DNA of 64,000 nucleotides. It comes from an uncultured Eubacterium sp. (lineage in GTDB: Bacteria > Bacillota > Clostridia > Oscillospirales > Acutalibacteraceae). Numbering within the stretch: position 1 is the first letter of the stretch; each line of letters begins with the position of its first letter. Below, piece after piece: positions 24,462-33,025 of the stretch. The notes under the pieces were generated by a model. The model ran no database searches and was not told where the DNA came from. It saw only the letters and a list, made by a program, of their open reading frames with translations. The DNA lies in the NCBI GenBank assembly GCA_944380635.1, contig CALWID010000004.1:1-64000 (forward strand). The letters run 5' to 3'. The position numbers were made by a program, and so were the translations under genes.

Positions 24462-25172
24462 ATGAAAAAAGTTTTTGCTATTATACTTACCTGCGTATTG
24501 ATAACGGCGGCTTTTGCGGCGTGCAATGCCGAAACGAATGAAACAAACTCAGCGGGCGCTGATGAAAGTGAAGTTTTAACAGAGGTTGTTACCGATTCAA
24601 ACGGCGAAACAGTTACGAACGAAAACGGCGAAACCGTTACACGAACCGTGGAGGAAGAAAGCGAAAGCGCCGCAGCGCAGGAGAGCGCCGGCACAACCGC
24701 GCCCGCACAGGGCACAACGGCGAAGCAGTCCGCACCACGCAGCGGAGGAGATACTGCTGCTGAAAAACAAACAACAACCAAGAAACAGACCACAACCAAA
24801 AAGCAAACTACAACTAAAAAACAGACAACAACCAAAAAAACTACCACAACAAAACCCACAACCTTTGCTATGACAGCGACAGAGATAAGGAATTATGCGC
24901 TGGAACAAATAGCGGATATAGACGGAACGATATATACACCGGAATTTACAAAGGGCAATGCCGGTTGGGACACACCTTTGGTTGTTTACACTGATGATTC
25001 CGAAAGCAAAATTAAGGAAGGTTGCAGAAGTTATGCGAACGGAGTATATAACGGTACAACTAAAAACGGCTATAATGTCTATGTAGAAAACAGTACAGAT
25101 TATTACGGAGAAAAGGTGTTAAAAGTTTATTTCCTGTATGGAGGAATTTATACCGGACCTTCAGAATTATAA
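24462..25172 (+). CDS. Secreted lipoprotein with Thr/Lys repeat linker, function unknown
   Basis: 236 residues. The signal peptide MKKVFAIILTCVLITAAFAA ends at Cys21 (AFAAC, a slightly atypical lipobox), giving a membrane-anchored lipoprotein. Residues 30-100 are acidic, then Ala/Thr-rich; the next 30 residues are a KQTTTK repeat (four 18-base units in the DNA), a typical wall-spanning linker. The C-terminal 100 residues (TEIRNYALEQIADIDGTIYT...YGEKVLKVYFLYGG) form a small soluble domain that I do not recognise. SD GGGGAG. Located behind the structured RNA and closed by a terminator. Confidence 0.75.
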   Translation: MKKVFAIILTCVLITAAFAACNAETNETNSAGADESEVLTEVVTDSNGETVTNENGETVTRTVEEESESAAAQESAGTTAPAQGTTAKQSAPRSGGDTAAEKQTTTKKQTTTKKQTTTKKQTTTKKTTTTKPTTFAMTATEIRNYALEQIADIDGTIYTPEFTKGNAGWDTPLVVYTDDSESKIKEGCRSYANGVYNGTTKNGYNVYVENSTDYYGEKVLKVYFLYGGIYTGPSEL

Positions 25173-25281
25173 ATTATAATCATTAATAATAAATAATATA
25201 AAAACATTTATAAGGCAGGGAATGCCTTTGATTCACACACAGATGTGAAATGCCACAACGCTTACTTGTGATCTATAAAAA

Positions 25282-25310
25282 AACAGCCTGTTTTTTCAGG
25301 CTGTTTTTTT
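25282..25310 (+). terminator. Rho-independent terminator after the lipoprotein gene
   Basis: AACAGCCTG / CAGGCTGTT stem with T6 loop and T7 tail. Confidence 0.9.
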
Positions 25311-25338
25311 GCTGTTTTAAAATTTCAGCGCTTTAACA

Positions 25339-25490
25339 ACCCCTCCGAGTTGCCTGCGGCAACTCACCTCCCCTTACACAGGGGAGGCAGTGAGTTGGGA
25401 GCGGCTTGCGTTGAAACTCCCCCCTTACACAGGGGAGGCGATGAGTTGGGAGCGGCTTGCGTTGAAACTATCCCCCTTACACAGTGCAGG
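25339..25490. repeat. GC-rich tandem repeat, 51-52 bp period, 2.3 copies
   Basis: Core CCCTTACACAGGGGAGGC then GAGTTGGGAGCGGCTTGCG then TTGAAACT. The units start near 25367 and 25419; the third, partial one starts near 25471. A GAGTTGCCTGCGGCAACTC hairpin precedes them (25348-25366). The CCTCCCCTTACACAGGGGAGG palindromic core resembles dispersed intergenic repeats common in gut Clostridia genomes (recollection, not searched). No gene is supported here. Confidence 0.85.
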
Positions 25491-25593
25491 CTATAAGGAA
25501 AGTTATAAACCAGGTGTGCATAAACAAACAGCAAAGCCGCGCGGAATTTAACACGCGCGGCTTTGCCATGCAAAAAGTGATTAGATTTTGAAT

Positions 25594-25743
25594 TTACATA
25601 ATCTGCTCAATCATAACATCTGAAAAATTAAGGCGTTTTGATAAAATATATCTGACTTCATCATCCGTTTTGCCGCTGTTTTTCATAAATTTTACTGTTA
25701 ACACGGCAAGGTTTATCAAAGCCTGCTTATCTGAAGTGTGCAA
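25594..25743 (-). CDS. Small protein, 49 residues, unknown
   Basis: TTG start at 25743 with a perfect AAGGAGGTAAT SD in the right position; reads MHTSDKQALINLAVLTVKFM then KNSGKTDDEVRYILSKRLNF and SDVMIEQIM. It is soluble and predicted helical, with a charged centre and no Cys or membrane span. The strength of the SD and the amphipathic pattern support translation. No function can be assigned. The AT-rich stretch 25744-25903 between it and the PIG-L gene shows nothing else clear. Confidence 0.65.
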   Translation of the reverse strand: MHTSDKQALINLAVLTVKFMKNSGKTDDEVRYILSKRLNFSDVMIEQIM

Positions 25744-25903
25744 AACGATTACCTCCTTATTATATTCTGGGCAAAAATCTGAAATTTATTACCAACTTTG
25801 TTATAATTTTAACGCGGAAATGTTAAAGTTTGATAAAAATTTTATTTGAAAATTTTTAATTTTTAAAATTTTTTGCCCGTAAACAAGGATTTTAACGGCA
25901 ATC

Positions 25904-27937
25904 TTATTTATTTTTGCGCGGCTTATAAACGCCGAGGCGGCGGACAAGCCCGCGGTAATAATCCCATTGCATAGAGAAAGACCACATTTTCTGCTCTCCG
26001 TTTTGCTTTAAAGATAAAATATATCGTTCCCGCTCATCGGGATTTCTTACGGTAAAGCAGTCATAAATCTGCGGGGAATCGGCAGATTTAACCGTTATAA
26101 CGGCGTGTTCGCCCTGAGGGCAATAAACATTTATAACTCCGTTTTCAACAGAACAAATAACGCCCTCATCACTGCTTTCGGCAGTAAAATCAAAATCTTT
26201 CTGATTGGGAAAGGTATAAACCGTAAACTGCTCTTTGCCCGATTTATTAACAATATAATCATAGCAGAAATCGCCGTTTGAATTCTGAACCTTAATAAAT
26301 TCCGCTTTATCGCTTTCAGGCTGAGTGTACGCCTCCACTTTTAAAAGAGTACATTCACCGGTGCAGTTTTTAATTTTTATGCCTATTAAATCCGTATCAA
26401 CAGGCGGAAATTCAAACACGGTCGGCCCGCCGTTATTAAACTCGCCGGTATTGTAAGAAATATGCCCCACCATAAGTTGAGCGTTTAAAATATGATTTTC
26501 ATTGCGCGGGTCTTCATATATCACAACGCGGCATATTTTTTTATTTTCGGGCAGTTTAAAAGCAACTATTCTTTTTTCGTCATTCGCGTCTGCCTGCCAC
26601 AAACCTTTCAGCGGCAGACCTGAATCGTTCTTTATATCATCGCTGTCAACAAGTTTAAAATCCGCAAGGCGGGACGCATCACCGCTTGACGCAGTAATTT
26701 GTGAATTATAAAGAACGCTGTCCGTTCTTCTGAGCCAAAAAACTTTATCTGAATTTATTATTCCGTTTGCGTGGTCGGTTGCGGTTTGGCTTGAATATTC
26801 ACGCATTGCTCTGTAAGAGGAGGAATTCTGCATTACGCGCGAAAGGCTCTCTTTTGCCACGGGGAAACGCACACGCTGATTCCAGCGGTAAGTATTTGTT
26901 TCACGCATAAGATTTGCCGGCTCCTTAAGGCGTGTGGAAAGCGCGTTTTGGCTGTAATAATCGCAGGCACCGTCCCACGCGGTGGAATAAGCAAAGCCTT
27001 TAAAAACAAGCGGAGTGTAAAGAGGGTTGCGCTTTATGATTTCACCGAGCGCCTCCTCAAAAAACAGGCTTATTGCGCGGTGGTCTGCATGGCCGTCATA
27101 ATCACAGCAAAAAACGGTATCGGGTTTGTATTTTTCTATCACATTTATAAATGCGTTTAAATAATTTTTTCTTGTAAAATCGCAGTTTACAAACGGTTTT
27201 TTACTGCGTGTGCCGTATGTTTTATTATACCCGGCGGCAGAAGTTAAAATTTCATCATCCGGCGCGTTATAAATATGCGCCGAATTTTTATCTGTAATAC
27301 TGTCGCTGAAACCGAGAAATATTATATCGCTTTCGGGAATGCCGTAAGTTTCGGCAACCGAAAGAGCCTCTTTTATTCTGAGTTTTCCGAGGCGGTAAAA
27401 ATCGCCGTTTGTTGAAAAAACTATTTTAACTTTTGAGCCGTTTTTAACATACTGCTCTATAATGCCGCCGTAAATATTAATCTCATCATCTTCATGGGGA
27501 GCAAAGAACATAACATTTTTTGAGCCGAAAACATTTTTTCTGTTTGCCTCAGGAAAATCATAAAGCGTATCTTTAGTAAAAAACACGCTGCCGAACACCG
27601 CAACGCCCGCAGACGCCACAACCGCTGCAAGCGACGCGGCAAAAAAGAATATTGTAAGCCCGGAAGGAAACGGCATAAGCACTGCCGCAAGCATAGAAAT
27701 ATCAAGCACGCCGAGCAGCATATAAATTTGTATCATACGGGATTCTATATGAACGCCGAAAACAAATGTTAAAAATACGAAAACTGCGGTAAGAACTTTC
27801 AGCGGCATATATAAAAGAGGATTTACAAAAGCAATAACCATGGTTATAAGCAAAATAATAATCAGCGCCGTCATTACCGGAACGGCAAAAGACGCTTTTT
27901 CATAGGGCTTTATTTTTTTCCAGTTAACATTAATCAC
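25904..27937 (-). CDS. Membrane-anchored PIG-L/LmbE-family deacetylase
   Basis: 677 residues from a GTG with GGGGAG upstream. Residues 1-125 hold about four transmembrane helices. The PIG-L metal-dependent N-acylhydrolase domain follows: VMFFAPHEDDEINIYGG (about 140-156; HxDDE zinc motif) and CDYDGHADHRAISLFFEEAL (about 278; HxDH). YPFDFPN-like loops match GlcNAc deacetylases. The C-terminal 300 residues are beta-rich: a galactose-binding-like domain (KGLWQADANDEKRIVAFKLP, VVIYEDPRNENHIL), then Ig-like strands. Known relatives deacetylate N-acetylglucosamine conjugates, and here an envelope glycan is plausible. An isolated gene. Confidence 0.82.
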   Translation of the reverse strand: MINVNWKKIKPYEKASFAVPVMTALIIILLITMVIAFVNPLLYMPLKVLTAVFVFLTFVFGVHIESRMIQIYMLLGVLDISMLAAVLMPFPSGLTIFFFAASLAAVVASAGVAVFGSVFFTKDTLYDFPEANRKNVFGSKNVMFFAPHEDDEINIYGGIIEQYVKNGSKVKIVFSTNGDFYRLGKLRIKEALSVAETYGIPESDIIFLGFSDSITDKNSAHIYNAPDDEILTSAAGYNKTYGTRSKKPFVNCDFTRKNYLNAFINVIEKYKPDTVFCCDYDGHADHRAISLFFEEALGEIIKRNPLYTPLVFKGFAYSTAWDGACDYYSQNALSTRLKEPANLMRETNTYRWNQRVRFPVAKESLSRVMQNSSSYRAMREYSSQTATDHANGIINSDKVFWLRRTDSVLYNSQITASSGDASRLADFKLVDSDDIKNDSGLPLKGLWQADANDEKRIVAFKLPENKKICRVVIYEDPRNENHILNAQLMVGHISYNTGEFNNGGPTVFEFPPVDTDLIGIKIKNCTGECTLLKVEAYTQPESDKAEFIKVQNSNGDFCYDYIVNKSGKEQFTVYTFPNQKDFDFTAESSDEGVICSVENGVINVYCPQGEHAVITVKSADSPQIYDCFTVRNPDERERYILSLKQNGEQKMWSFSMQWDYYRGLVRRLGVYKPRKNK

Positions 27938-28039
27938 AAACTATCTCCCCTTTTTAAAAGGATTATAATATATTTCATCTGATTTCTTTATTAAAGATAC
28001 CAAATCTAAATAATATAGTCAAATTTTTTTAAAAAAATC

Positions 28040-28067
28040 TTGACAAATAAATTTTTTATGATATACT
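28040..28067 (+). promoter_or_regulatory. Promoter of the perR-like operon
   Basis: TTGACA (28040-28045), 16 bp, TATACT (28062-28067). Confidence 0.85.
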
Positions 28068-28071
28068 TAAA

Positions 28072-28086
28072 TTGTACTCGGTACAA
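28072..28086 (+). promoter_or_regulatory. Inverted repeat at the transcription start, likely autoregulatory operator
   Basis: Perfect TTGTAC-TCG-GTACAA dyad placed at +5 to +19. Fur-family repressors bind dyads, though this one does not match the classic PerR (TTATAATNATTATAA) or Fur boxes closely, so assignment to the adjacent regulator is by position. Confidence 0.5.
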
Positions 28087-28113
28087 GATAACAATTATAA
28101 CAAGGTGGGCTTG

Positions 28114-28527
28114 ATGCGAACCGAGCAAATAATTTCTATTTTTAAGGAAAAACATTTTCGCGCCACGCCGCAAAGGATTGCAGTATATAAATATGTTTAC
28201 GGGCACAGAACCCACCCGGACGCTTCCCAAATATACGAAAGCGTGCTTAAAAGCAACCCGAGTTTTTCAAAAACAACGGTATACAACGCTTTAAAATCCC
28301 TTTGCGAAAGCGGATTTTTGATACCCGTTACAATAGACGGCGATAAAATTCATTATGACGCAAATATAAATTTCCACGGGCATTTCATTTGCAGTGAATG
28401 CGGCGAAATATATGATTTTGATGTGCCGGAACCCGTGGGCAAGGGTCTTAACGGATTTACCGTTACCCGAAAAGATGTTTATTACAGCGGCATTTGCCCG
28501 GACTGTAACAATAAATTAAAAAATTAA
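28114..28527 (+). CDS. Fur-family transcriptional regulator (PerR-like)
   Basis: 138 residues from the ATG at 28114 (SD AAGGTGG). It has the winged-helix region (FRATPQRIAVYKYVYGHRTHPDASQIYESVLKSNPSFSKTTVYNALKSLCESGF, read in pieces) and the dimer domain with FHGHFICSECGEIYDFD and GICPDC. The two CxxC pairs form the structural zinc site typical of PerR/Zur/Fur. Direct linkage to reverse rubrerythrin and a flavin reductase indicates peroxide/oxygen sensing, so PerR is the best guess. Nuances of metal choice cannot be read. It probably controls its own operon. Confidence 0.88.
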   Translation: MRTEQIISIFKEKHFRATPQRIAVYKYVYGHRTHPDASQIYESVLKSNPSFSKTTVYNALKSLCESGFLIPVTIDGDKIHYDANINFHGHFICSECGEIYDFDVPEPVGKGLNGFTVTRKDVYYSGICPDCNNKLKN

Positions 28528-28548
28528 TTTAAAAAGGAGTTTTTAATT

Positions 28549-29088
28549 ATGGCAAAGAAGTATTATTGTCCCGTATGCGGATACGAGAGTGACGAACCTA
28601 TTGAAAAGTGCCCCATCTGCGGCGCAGCTATGAAAGTTCGTGAAGAAGGCGGCGAAATGGCTTGGGCTGCCGAGCATGTTGTCGGCGTTGCAAAAGGCGT
28701 CAGCGAAGAAATCGTTCAGGGTCTTCGTGAAAACTTTAACGGCGAATGCAGCGAAGTTGGTATGTATCTTGCAATGGCAAGAGTTGCACACAGAGAAGGT
28801 TATCCTGAAATCGGTCTTTACTGGGAAAAGGCTGCTTATGAAGAGGCAGAGCACGCCGCTAAATTTGCAGAGATGCTTGGCGAAGTAGTAACAGACTCAA
28901 CAAAGAAAAACCTTGAAATGCGCGTTGCCGCTGAAAACGGCGCAACACAGGGCAAGACTGACCTTGCAAGACTTGCAAAAGAGCAGGGACTTGACGCTAT
29001 TCATGACACCGTTCATGAAATGGCAAGAGATGAGGCTCGCCACGGCAGAGCATTCGCAGGTCTCCTTAAGAGATATTTCGGCGAATAA
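28549..29088 (+). CDS. rbr: Reverse rubrerythrin
   Basis: 179 residues in the reversed domain order: the N-terminal rubredoxin-like Fe(SCys)4 site [24 protein letters not shown] comes first, and the ferritin-like diiron domain follows. That domain has [37 protein letters not shown], and at the end [12 protein letters not shown]. The Glu and His ligands of both ExxH pairs are present. Such proteins act as terminal NADH peroxidases with partner flavoproteins in obligate anaerobes. Codon use is noticeably biased towards highly expressed codons. Strong SD (AAAAGGAG). Co-transcribed with the PerR-like gene. Confidence 0.94.
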   Translation: MAKKYYCPVCGYESDEPIEKCPICGAAMKVREEGGEMAWAAEHVVGVAKGVSEEIVQGLRENFNGECSEVGMYLAMARVAHREGYPEIGLYWEKAAYEEAEHAAKFAEMLGEVVTDSTKKNLEMRVAAENGATQGKTDLARLAKEQGLDAIHDTVHEMARDEARHGRAFAGLLKRYFGE

Positions 29089-29112
29089 TACATTCAAATC
29101 AATCACATAAAA

Positions 29113-29140
29113 GGGCGGCGGATATTTCTGCCGCCCTATT
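29113..29140 (+). terminator. Hairpin after rubrerythrin (weak terminator)
   Basis: GGGCGGC / GCCGCCC stem but only a short TATT tail. It may allow partial read-through into the flavin reductase gene. Confidence 0.5.
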
Positions 29141-29182
29141 GCGTACAATTTATTTTATATTAAGTTTTACAGGGAGAAACTA

Positions 29183-29683
29183 ATGAACAAGGCTGCGCTT
29201 TACAATTTATCATACGGAGTTTATGTGATAACCACTTGGGCGGACGGCAGAGCAACAGGCTGCACGGCAAATTCCGCAATGCAGATAACCTCCTCGCCCG
29301 CAACAGTTGCGGTTTCCGTAAACCACGATAATTTTACAAATGAATGTATAAACAAAACAGGCGTTTTTGCAATTAACATTTTAGGCGAGCACTGCGACCC
29401 GCTTGTTATAGGCAATTTTGGATTTAAAAGCGGAAAAGACTTTAATAAATTTGCCGATTATGAGCCGGTAATCAAAAATTTTATGCCGATAGTTCCGAAA
29501 GCGAGCGGATACATAACCTGCAAAGTGATTGACAAAATGGAAACTTCCACCCACACCGTATTTTTGGGCAAGGTAACCGACGCCGATATTTTAAATGACG
29601 ACGCACCTATGACATATGCCTATTACCACAATGTAATTAAAGGCAAATCGCCGAAAAACGCCCCGACATATCAGGGTGAATAA
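29183..29683 (+). CDS. FMN-binding flavin reductase domain protein (Hrb-like without rubredoxin)
   Basis: 166 residues. It matches the flavin-reductase domain of clostridial high-molecular-weight rubredoxin (NADH:rubredoxin oxidoreductase): ALYNLSYGVYVITTWADGRATGCTANSAMQITSSPATVAVSVNHDN, NECINKTGVFAINILGE, and the end THTVFLGKV...YAYYHNVIKGKSPKNAPTY. In Hrb a rubredoxin domain normally follows this end; here the protein stops seven residues later. Rubrerythrin encoded just upstream carries the rubredoxin-type site. The pair may form a split electron chain from NAD(P)H to peroxide. SD GGGAGAA. Confidence 0.87.
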   Translation: MNKAALYNLSYGVYVITTWADGRATGCTANSAMQITSSPATVAVSVNHDNFTNECINKTGVFAINILGEHCDPLVIGNFGFKSGKDFNKFADYEPVIKNFMPIVPKASGYITCKVIDKMETSTHTVFLGKVTDADILNDDAPMTYAYYHNVIKGKSPKNAPTYQGE

Positions 29684-29690
29684 ATAAAAT

Positions 29691-29730
29691 TTCCCGCCGA
29701 AATGCTAAAACGCGTTTCAGCGGGATTTTT
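29691..29730. terminator. Terminator between convergent genes
   Basis: TCCCGC / GCGGGA outer stem with GAAATG / CGTTTC inside and a T5 tail; serves the flavin reductase and, in reverse, the GPH symporter. Confidence 0.75.
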
Positions 29731-29743
29731 CATATCTTTATAT

Positions 29744-31183
29744 TTATTTTGTTTCAGTATTCTGCTGAGCGGCGCGGCGGGCGGCAAGTTCGCTTTCCAC
29801 CTTTTGGCGCTGGGCAGGGGTATACCTGATAAACAGCAGCGGAATTATATAAAGCAGGCTTGCTGCTGCCGGAGTCAGAATAACAAGCGGCCAAATCCAC
29901 TTATCAAACGCGGCGGACTGCGTGCCTATATAGACCGATGCGCCTTCTATTGCTTTATAATCAAGCAAATGAAGAGCAAGAGCCGCAAGCCCGGCGGTTA
30001 TGCCGCTTGAAATTTTGGTAAACATAGTCTGCATAGAGAATGTGATACCCTCCGTGCGTTTGCCTGTTTTCCATTCCATATAATCAATACTATCGCAAAA
30101 AACAGAAGTTTGGGCAATGGAACTTGCGCCGAGAGGAATACAGCCGAGCCCGATAAGAGCGAGCGCAAACCATAGATTATTGCCCTCAAACCCTATGAAA
30201 TACGCAATGACGCGCACAACCACATTAGCCGCCTGCATCATAATAAGCGCGTTTACATAACCGCGGCACCATTTTTTCAGTTTATCAGCAAATATCATAC
30301 CTATAAATCCGGGCAGCCCTGTTATTGCGGAATAGATAGTGGTAAGCCCCAAGGCGCCGATAATGCTGTTTTGCCCCAGAAAATCAGCCGGTATTTCATA
30401 TTTGAAAAAATATGTAACAAGATTTGCGCCGAAACCGAGCGAGCCTAAAATATTTGCTATGGTTACAAGCAGCAACATTTTATTCTTAAAAAGCAATGAA
30501 AAACTTTCCCTTAAAGTAGCCTGCTGCTGCGCTTTAACAACTTTTACCCTTTCCTGAGCAAAACTGCATCTGTAACTGAGCATTGCGCCGCCGAGGCCGA
30601 ATATTATTGCAAAAACAAGAGTAAGAAGAGCCATGCTGCCTCCCGTAGCGTTTGCAATCATTTCAAGCACCATAGGTATGCCTGCGCTGAGCGCGCCGAA
30701 AACGCAGGAACCGATAGTGCGAGCCCACTGCACGAAAGAATCCCTTTCCTGCGAATCAGGGGAAACGCTTGAAGTTATACCCCACACGGAAACATCCTGC
30801 AAAGTATAGCAAAGGTCCCAGCATATATACATAATTATAAAATAAGAAACGCGCAGCCAAAGCAGATTATCATCGGTTGAAAAAACAACAAACATAAGAA
30901 CGGTGAAAATACCTACCGGAAGCGGCGTATATTTTAAAAACGGCCGCAGTTTTTCACCGTTTTTAAAAGTGTGTTTATCAATATATGAGCCTACTATGGG
31001 GTCGTTAACACCGTCCCAAACTTTCATAACTATAAGAAGCACAGATACCACAATAGCGGGAAACAGCGCAATATCAGTTAAAAAGTAATTAAAAAACGAG
31101 CCGCCGATAAGCGAATAGACCATATTCTGACCGCAAAGGCCGGCATAATAATTTATTTTTTCCTTTTTGGGTATATATTTCAT
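29744..31183 (-). CDS. GPH-family glycoside-pentoside-hexuronide:cation symporter
   Basis: 479 residues with 12 predicted membrane spans. The GPH hallmark is near residue 55: VWDGVNDPIVGSYIDKHTFKNGEKLRPFLKY, the Asp-rich loop after helix 2. A second one is IDYMEWKTGKRTEGI near residue 370. Related to MelB, LacS and XynB; it couples Na+ or H+ entry to a glycoside. The substrate is unknown, and no glycosidase is directly adjacent. SD GGGGAGGGG just before the ATG. A related transporter occurs at 39681-41204. Confidence 0.9.
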   Translation of the reverse strand: MKYIPKKEKINYYAGLCGQNMVYSLIGGSFFNYFLTDIALFPAIVVSVLLIVMKVWDGVNDPIVGSYIDKHTFKNGEKLRPFLKYTPLPVGIFTVLMFVVFSTDDNLLWLRVSYFIIMYICWDLCYTLQDVSVWGITSSVSPDSQERDSFVQWARTIGSCVFGALSAGIPMVLEMIANATGGSMALLTLVFAIIFGLGGAMLSYRCSFAQERVKVVKAQQQATLRESFSLLFKNKMLLLVTIANILGSLGFGANLVTYFFKYEIPADFLGQNSIIGALGLTTIYSAITGLPGFIGMIFADKLKKWCRGYVNALIMMQAANVVVRVIAYFIGFEGNNLWFALALIGLGCIPLGASSIAQTSVFCDSIDYMEWKTGKRTEGITFSMQTMFTKISSGITAGLAALALHLLDYKAIEGASVYIGTQSAAFDKWIWPLVILTPAAASLLYIIPLLFIRYTPAQRQKVESELAARRAAQQNTETK

Positions 31184-31347
31184 AACCGCCCCTCCCCTTT
31201 TGTTTAAAATCTGCTTAATTTAATTTTATCACAAAGCGCAAATTAAAAATATGTGTAAACAGCACAAGAAAACAAGGAATTATTTGTATAACTTGCTCTT
31301 AAAATTAACGCCTGTATTGCAATTTTTAAATATTTTAAAAATATATA

Positions 31348-31376
31348 TTTATGTTTATGCCCGTTTCTGATATAAT
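31348..31376 (+). promoter_or_regulatory. Promoter of the PurF-like gene, with ~100-base leader
   Basis: Perfect TATAAT (31371-31376) preceded at 17 bp by a weak TTTATG (31348-31353). The leader downstream contains AGCAAAC...GTTTATTTGCT (31441-31470), a hairpin next to the SD. The rest of 31184-31347 is AT-rich with nothing recognised. Confidence 0.6.
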
Positions 31377-31488
31377 ACTCACGAAGAAAATAAATATCAT
31401 TTTCCGTTAAAGCAAACGGGGATTATGATATAACTTCAAAGCAAACTGTTTTATAACGGTTTATTTGCTGAATAAAGGGAGGAAAAAT

Positions 31489-32895
31489 ATGGGCGGATTT
31501 TTCGCGACAGCGTCCAAAGAGGACTGCGTATTTGATTTATTTTTCGGTGTTGACTACCATTCACACCTGGGCACAAGGCGTGCGGGCCTTGCGGTATATG
31601 ACGAGAAGAACGGGTTTGAAAGAGCAATTCATAATATTGAGAACGCTCCGTTCAGAACAAAATTTACAAAAGAATCTAACGAAATGCACGGCACTTTAGG
31701 CATAGGCTGTATATCTGATTTTGAGGCTCAGCCTATTCTTGTGCGCTCGCACCACGGCACTTTTGCCATTACTACTATAGGCAAAATAAACAACGCAAAT
31801 GAGATAGTTGATAAAATTATAAAATCAAATGTTCACTTTTTTGAAATGAGCAACGGCGATGTTAACCCAACTGAACTTGTTGCCTCTATAATAAACCAAA
31901 AGGAAAATTTCATTGACGGCATAAGATACGCTCAGGAAATTATTGACGGCTCACTCAGTATGCTGATACTTACGCCGAAAGGCATTTACTGCGCAAGGGA
32001 CAAGCTGGGCAGAACTCCTATAGTTATAGGCAAAAAGGAAGACGGTTATTGCGCAAGTTTTGAGAGTTTTGCATATCTGAATCTCGGCTATGCTGATTGC
32101 AGGGAACTAGGGCCGGGCGAAATAGTTGTTATGACGGCAGACGGCGTTAAAACACTTGTTGCCCCCGGAAAAGATATGAAGATATGCACATTCCTTTGGG
32201 TCTATTACGGTTACCCCTCTTCTTCATACGAGGGTATCAGCGTTGAAAAAATGCGCTACAACTGCGGCAAACTGCTTGCAAGGCGAGATAATGTTAAGCC
32301 GGATATTGTTGCCGGCGTTCCCGATTCAGGCACGGCGCACGCAATAGGCTATGCTAATGAATCAGGATTTCCGTTTTCACGCCCGTTTGTTAAATACACG
32401 CCTACCTGGCCGCGCTCGTTTATGCCTACTCACCAAAGCAAGCGAAATCTTATTGCCAAGATGAAACTTATTCCGATACATGACCTTATTGAGGGCAAAA
32501 GCCTGCTGCTCATAGACGATTCAATAGTGCGCGGCACCCAACTTAGAGAAACAACGGAATTTCTTTACGCAAGCGGCGCTAAAGAAGTACACATCAGACC
32601 CGCCTGCCCGCCGCTGCTTTTTGGCTGTAAATACCTGAATTTTTCGCGCACATCTTCAGAAATGGAACTTATAACACGCAGGGTAATAAAGAAACTTGAG
32701 GGCAAAGACCCGGATGACGCCACGCTTAAAGAATATGCGGACCCGGACAGCGATAAGTATAAAACAATGGTTGACGAAATAGGCAAGGAACTCCATTTCA
32801 CATCATTAAGATACAACAGGCTGGACGACCTTATTGAATCCGTTGGCATAGGTGAAGAAAAACTTTGTACTTATTGCTGGAGCGGAAAAGAATAA
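31489..32895 (+). CDS. Amidophosphoribosyltransferase-like protein lacking the glutaminase Cys
   Basis: 468 residues from the ATG at 31489 (SD GGGAGG). The layout is that of PurF: N-terminal Ntn-hydrolase-like domain, then a phosphoribosyltransferase domain with the PRPP loop LLIDDSIVRGTQLRE. Four cysteines match the Fe-S ligands of the B. subtilis-type enzyme (KICTFLW, FGCKYL, LCTYC). The N-terminus reads MGGFFATASKEDC, however, so the catalytic Cys of class II glutaminases (MCGI...) is replaced by Gly. The classic reaction makes phosphoribosylamine from PRPP and glutamine. This one would need free ammonia, a partner, or a different role. It is not next to other pur genes. Confidence 0.82.
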   Translation: MGGFFATASKEDCVFDLFFGVDYHSHLGTRRAGLAVYDEKNGFERAIHNIENAPFRTKFTKESNEMHGTLGIGCISDFEAQPILVRSHHGTFAITTIGKINNANEIVDKIIKSNVHFFEMSNGDVNPTELVASIINQKENFIDGIRYAQEIIDGSLSMLILTPKGIYCARDKLGRTPIVIGKKEDGYCASFESFAYLNLGYADCRELGPGEIVVMTADGVKTLVAPGKDMKICTFLWVYYGYPSSSYEGISVEKMRYNCGKLLARRDNVKPDIVAGVPDSGTAHAIGYANESGFPFSRPFVKYTPTWPRSFMPTHQSKRNLIAKMKLIPIHDLIEGKSLLLIDDSIVRGTQLRETTEFLYASGAKEVHIRPACPPLLFGCKYLNFSRTSSEMELITRRVIKKLEGKDPDDATLKEYADPDSDKYKTMVDEIGKELHFTSLRYNRLDDLIESVGIGEEKLCTYCWSGKE

Positions 32896-32971
32896 ATAAT
32901 CTATTACACCATTTTTGCAAAATAAAAACATTTTAGTTAAACAAAAAGCAAACGAACTGAGTAAAAATTAT

Positions 32972-33010
32972 AAGCGCCCCAAAAGCCGAACACTTTTGGG
33001 GCGCTTTTCT
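32972..33010. terminator. Strong bidirectional terminator
   Basis: AAGCGCCCCAAAAG / CTTTTGGGGCGCTT, 14-bp perfect stem, 7-base loop, T-run. Between the PurF-like gene and the convergent GNAT gene. Confidence 0.92.
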
Positions 33011-33025
33011 ATATTTCGCGCTGTT

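Noticed and set aside
25339-25490. CRISPR array
   Set aside because: The repeated unit is 51-52 bp with no variable spacer and only 2.3 copies; no cas genes nearby.
25364-25573. 69-residue open frame in the GC-rich repeat
   Set aside because: It is made of the tandem repeat (repeated STQAAPNS...PPLCKG) and has no SD; a typical repeat artefact.
31184-31488. Purine riboswitch before the PurF-like gene
   Set aside because: The conserved core of the purine aptamer is absent; only a promoter and a simple hairpin are visible.
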